Shown here: positions 8,253 to 8,825 of the stretch, piece after piece
Numbering within the stretch: position 1 is the first letter of the stretch
How the letters are laid out: every line of letters begins with the position of its first letter
The notes under the pieces: model-generated
The model's input: the letters and a program-made list of their open reading frames with translations, nothing else
The model's database searches: none
What the model was told of the DNA's origin: nothing
Made by a program: the position numbers and the translations under genes
Source of the DNA: Chloroflexota bacterium
GTDB taxonomy: Bacteria > Chloroflexota > Anaerolineae > B4-G1
Length of the DNA: 8,825 nt
Reading direction: 5' to 3'
NCBI GenBank assembly: GCA_003648125.1
Contig: QMOE01000064.1
Location: 1-8,825, forward strand

Positions 8253-8825
8253 TCACGAGTCGCCATTCCGCGCCTCGGCCGAGGCTCGTACAGGGGCGAT
8301 CTGACCATCCTGCACGTAGCGCATCACCTCGCTGACGCATAGTCCTTTCAATCCCATATCCTCAGTCAAGCGTCCGCGCTCGTAATAGTCAGTACCGTGG
8401 ATCACACAAGCCAGCCGAATCATCGCATCAATCGCCCAGGTATCCACGCCGAACTGGTCACCCAGCGAAGCCAGGGGTACCAGACTAAAGGGCACATCTT
8501 CAAAAATGTAACGATGGCGCAGGTTGCGCGGCGCTTTGATCCCCTGATAACCCGGGTTGGCCTGGACCGCTTCGTACAAATTCTCCCCCTCCGCCGAGTA
8601 GGCATCCTTCAGCCACCTCAAAGCCGGTCGGGCGCGCACCCCCAAAGCAGATGCAATGGTCACCCGCTCCCGGTCCAACACCTCCAACACGCGAGCTGTG
8701 GAACGAGTCGCACCATCTATGTAGAACTGAAAATCTCCCTTGGTGCGCTCAATCCATCCGGCATTGAGCAACGTCAGCGTCGGGTGAAAGATCGCCCCCA
8801 TATTGTCCAGGCTGGTGTGAAGCAC
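8253..8825 (-). CDS. Opine (octopine/nopaline) dehydrogenase-like protein, C-terminal part
   Basis: The frame is open to the window edge, so only the last 190 residues are present of a protein usually about 360 long; the N-terminal NAD(P)-binding Rossmann domain is outside. The visible part resembles the helical octopine/nopaline dehydrogenase domain: LHTSLDNMGAIFHPTLTLLN with the family histidine in FHP, FQFYIDGATRSTARVLEVLD, NLYEAVQANPGYQGIKAP, RYIFEDVPFSLVPLASLGDQ, and MIRLACVIHGTDYYERGR. Such enzymes reductively condense an amino acid with a 2-oxo acid, or act in reverse; the substrate cannot be read from this fragment. It runs in the same direction as groS and its stop is 18 bases from the groS -35, with no terminator between, so read-through into groESL is possible. 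Confidence 0.85.
   Translation of the reverse strand: MLHTSLDNMGAIFHPTLTLLNAGWIERTKGDFQFYIDGATRSTARVLEVLDRERVTIASALGVRARPALRWLKDAYSAEGENLYEAVQANPGYQGIKAPRNLRHRYIFEDVPFSLVPLASLGDQFGVDTWAIDAMIRLACVIHGTDYYERGRLTEDMGLKGLCVSEVMRYVQDGQIAPVRASAEARNGDS

Overview
The window looks like a GC-rich bacterial chromosome, possibly from the Chloroflexota (Anaerolineae-like). I base this on remembered resemblance of the ParB-like domain at 1370-3325 and of the CoA-transferase relic to proteins of that phylum, plus a SufS/SufU pair and a CIRCE-controlled groESL operon. The phylum is an inference. No mobile-element transposase, phage gene, CRISPR array, tRNA or rRNA was found.

Layout. 2-940 (+) is the C-terminal third of a UvrA-family ATPase, cut by the window start. 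941-1369 is a gene-free stretch with a strong sigma70-type promoter followed by two different repeat elements. 1370-3325 (+) encodes a 651-residue protein that joins a ParB/sulfiredoxin-like domain to an alpha/beta-hydrolase domain whose nucleophile elbow is non-canonical. Converging on it is a minus-strand block: sufS (cysteine desulfurase), sufU (Fe-S scaffold) and a decayed CoA-transferase alpha-subunit gene with a stop, two frameshifts and no normal start. sufS and sufU are separated by a 59-bp tandem repeat. Upstream, also on the minus strand, lie groL and groS with promoter, CIRCE operator and terminator. At the right edge is the C-terminal half of an opine-dehydrogenase-like gene.

How the genes work together. 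SufS and SufU form a sulfur-donor and scaffold pair for Fe-S cluster assembly. GroES and GroEL form the chaperonin, with HrcA/CIRCE repression strongly implied. The others show no obvious joint pathway.

The most interesting signals are: (1) a recurring non-coding architecture at three loci, in which two hairpins with 3-nt loops are enclosed by an outer stem and the two hairpins differ by paired, compensating substitutions; (2) the ParB-like/hydrolase fusion with a displaced serine; (3) a CACAGAG element with four heptamers per arm at about one helical turn spacing. I see no clear evidence of a complete new multi-gene system.
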